Shown here one piece after another: positions 62,676 to 64,000 of a stretch of DNA of 64,000 nt. Made by a program: the position numbers and the translations under genes. The stretch spans positions 73,590,494 to 73,654,493 of the forward strand of contig NC_134535.1 of the NCBI RefSeq assembly GCF_050624435.1, in the 5' to 3' direction. The first letter of the stretch is position 1, and the number at the start of each line of letters is the position of its first letter. Source of the DNA: Tenrec ecaudatus. Taxonomy: Eukaryota > Chordata > Mammalia > Afrosoricida > Tenrecidae. A model generated the notes under the pieces. The model was not told the origin of the DNA. It worked only from the letters and a program-made list of their open reading frames with translations, and searched no databases.

Positions 62676-63380
62676 CTTTCCGACTATTTTACCTTTGACA
62701 AGGGTTTTGAAGTTTTCCAGTCCTGCCAGAATCCAGAATGTCAACCATGGTTTTGATTTTTGTTTGTTTTGTTTTGAATCATAGTCAGAAAAGGCTGTTT
62801 TAACGTATAACTAACTGGACTAGATTGCCACATTCTTAGCCCAAGATGTAGGGACCCTACTGCCCTATACCTCACCTCGCTGGTGGAATCACTGTCACTT
62901 TTAGGGCCTGCCTCTTGAAACACCCCACTGGTGCTGATTTCTGTATCAGATGGGATTATTAGGTTGGAATAAACAAAAATCCAACTCGCAACTGAACAAA
63001 CAGCAAAGTGAATGTATTGAGTCACATTACGATGGCGAGGCCAGAGGACGAACTCGGAGCAAGGCTCCAAGTTCACTTAAACCAAGAGTTCACACAGTGT
63101 CACCAAATATTCCGTTTCCTGCCCCTTCCACCAGGCTTCATTATCATATTTCATGCATAGTCCCCCACCCCCACCCGCCTCAAAGTTCTTCTTGTGCAAT
63201 CATAAAATATGATAGATATTCCAGACCTCACATCGTCAAGCCCTGCTATACCGTCCTGAGAGCCATACTCTGCCGCTGACTTCAAATGGGTCAAATGCCT
63301 ATCCCTGCGTCAAGGCAGTGCCTTCTGGCTTGGGGATAGGAGGTAGACATAAGAGCCCATCCCACCCAAATCATGAGGCT
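62676..63380. other. No gene recognised; possible old LTR text
   Basis: The phrase ATTCCGTTTCCTGCCCCTTC near 63110 recurs with small changes at about 34291 (GTTCCGTTTCCTGGCCCCTT), so part of this stretch may be a dispersed repeat. No coding signal. Confidence 0.35.
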
Positions 63381-63382
63381 AA

Positions 63383-63625
63383 GAATGAGTAAAGCCCTCC
63401 AAAAAAGCAAGAGTGGAGAAACTTCCCCTTGGCTACTCTGGACATCTCATCAAAAGGAACTAGTCCCTGGAGAAGGACATCAAGCGTAGGAGGGGGAAGA
63501 AGACCCTTAATGAGGTGGAGCACCACAGCGCCTGCAACAATGGGTTCAAACACAGCGATGATCGTGAGGATGGCGCAGGACCCAACGGCATTTCGTTCTG
63601 CTACATATAGCATGTGCTGGGGTGG
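63383..63625 (+). repeat. RTE LINE 3' end
   Basis: TACTCTGGACATCTCATCAA, GTCCCTGGAGAAGGACATCA, AGAAGACCCTTAATGAGGTG, CCTGCAACAATGGGTTCAAA and ATCGTGAGGATGGCGCAGGA with TTTCGTTCTGC reproduce the sense 3' end of an afrotherian RTE over 240 bp. Confidence 0.85.
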
Positions 63626-63779
63626 ACTCCACCCACCTGAACACAGCACCAACACGGCAGAAGGGAGGAATAAAGACCAGGAAGGAAACTCTCACAGTTC
63701 ATAGCAAAGGCAGAAGGAAGCAGACACTCACACACTGCTACTGAAAGGGGGATGATGATGATGGTGAGGAAAATGACAT

Positions 63780-64000
63780 AGGAGCCACATCTGACCTCCC
63801 ACGACTTGCGTAGGGCGGAGAACCCAACTCCCCACGAGCCCGAGGCCCAGTGCCACGAGGCAGAGGGTCAGTCCGTCTTTACTGCAGTCGGACACCAACC
63901 CTCCCTCCGACAGCACTCTACCTCCCTTCCGGGTTTTGTCACTCACTGGAATGGCCGCACAGAATTCACAGATCAGACTTCAATTATGGGGTTTTCCTAG
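63780..64000. repeat. Dispersed repeat, possibly an LTR element (copy 2, runs off the window)
   Basis: CTGACCTCCCACGACTTGCG and GGAATGGCCGCACAGAATTC with ACAGATCAGACTTC correspond block by block to 725-935. The element is cut by the window edge. Confidence 0.4.

Overview
This is a vertebrate nuclear genome window, most likely mammalian and afrotherian, and probably from a tenrec-like species. The call rests on repeats recognised by eye. There are about thirty copies of a tRNA-type SINE matching AfroSINE, with a GTTCGAAAC-type B box and a 3' end near TATGAGTC..GACTC. There are RTE LINE 3' ends of the afrotherian type. There are many copies of an L1 3' UTR ending in CCCCAATAAAATGATT. There are short hAT elements of the SPIN/URR1 kind, known from tenrec but not described from most other afrotherians. 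No repeat library could be run, so family names come from memory of consensus sequences.

No convincing host protein-coding gene was found. The longer open frames lie on L1 3' UTRs, GC-rich islands or microsatellites, and none shows recognisable domain structure. The gene-derived or protein-derived pieces are relics: an unidentified processed retrocopy (14731-15410), a weaker candidate (about 6880-7130), L1 ORF1/ORF2 fragments (46309-46750 and 54380-55370) and a mariner transposase C-terminus (27690-27990).

Layout. 1-14 kb: two roughly 2-kb L1 3' UTR insertions (1501-3470 and 10250-12290) with target-site duplications (TSDs), a hAT element, SINEs, LTR-like pieces and an ancient L1. 14-20 kb: an ancient L1 broken by SINEs, one of which carries the retrocopy, followed by an elephant-type L1 3' UTR. 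20-29 kb: L1 tails, a class II (ERV2/IAP-like) solo LTR, a mariner MITE and the mariner relic. 29-37 kb: L2, L1M, RTE and SINE fragments and a SINE broken by a hAT element. 37.8-39.2 kb: a 28-bp minisatellite running into a TE-free CpG island with TATA, E2F and E-box motifs, the best promoter candidate here. 39-50 kb: GC-richer and TE-poorer, with a CRE palindrome, a MIR, an L2 and CA repeats. 50-64 kb: dense nested L1s. The most informative is an internally deleted L1 (53501-56747) with an 11-bp TSD, itself hit by a truncated L1 and by a hAT element with a perfect 8-bp TSD.

The window reads as intergenic or intronic DNA whose main content is a stratigraphy of transposon insertions. I found no evidence for a new enzymatic or defence system. 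The findings most worth follow-up are the nested elements whose TSDs order the events, the SPIN-like hAT copies, the unidentified retrocopy and the CpG island.
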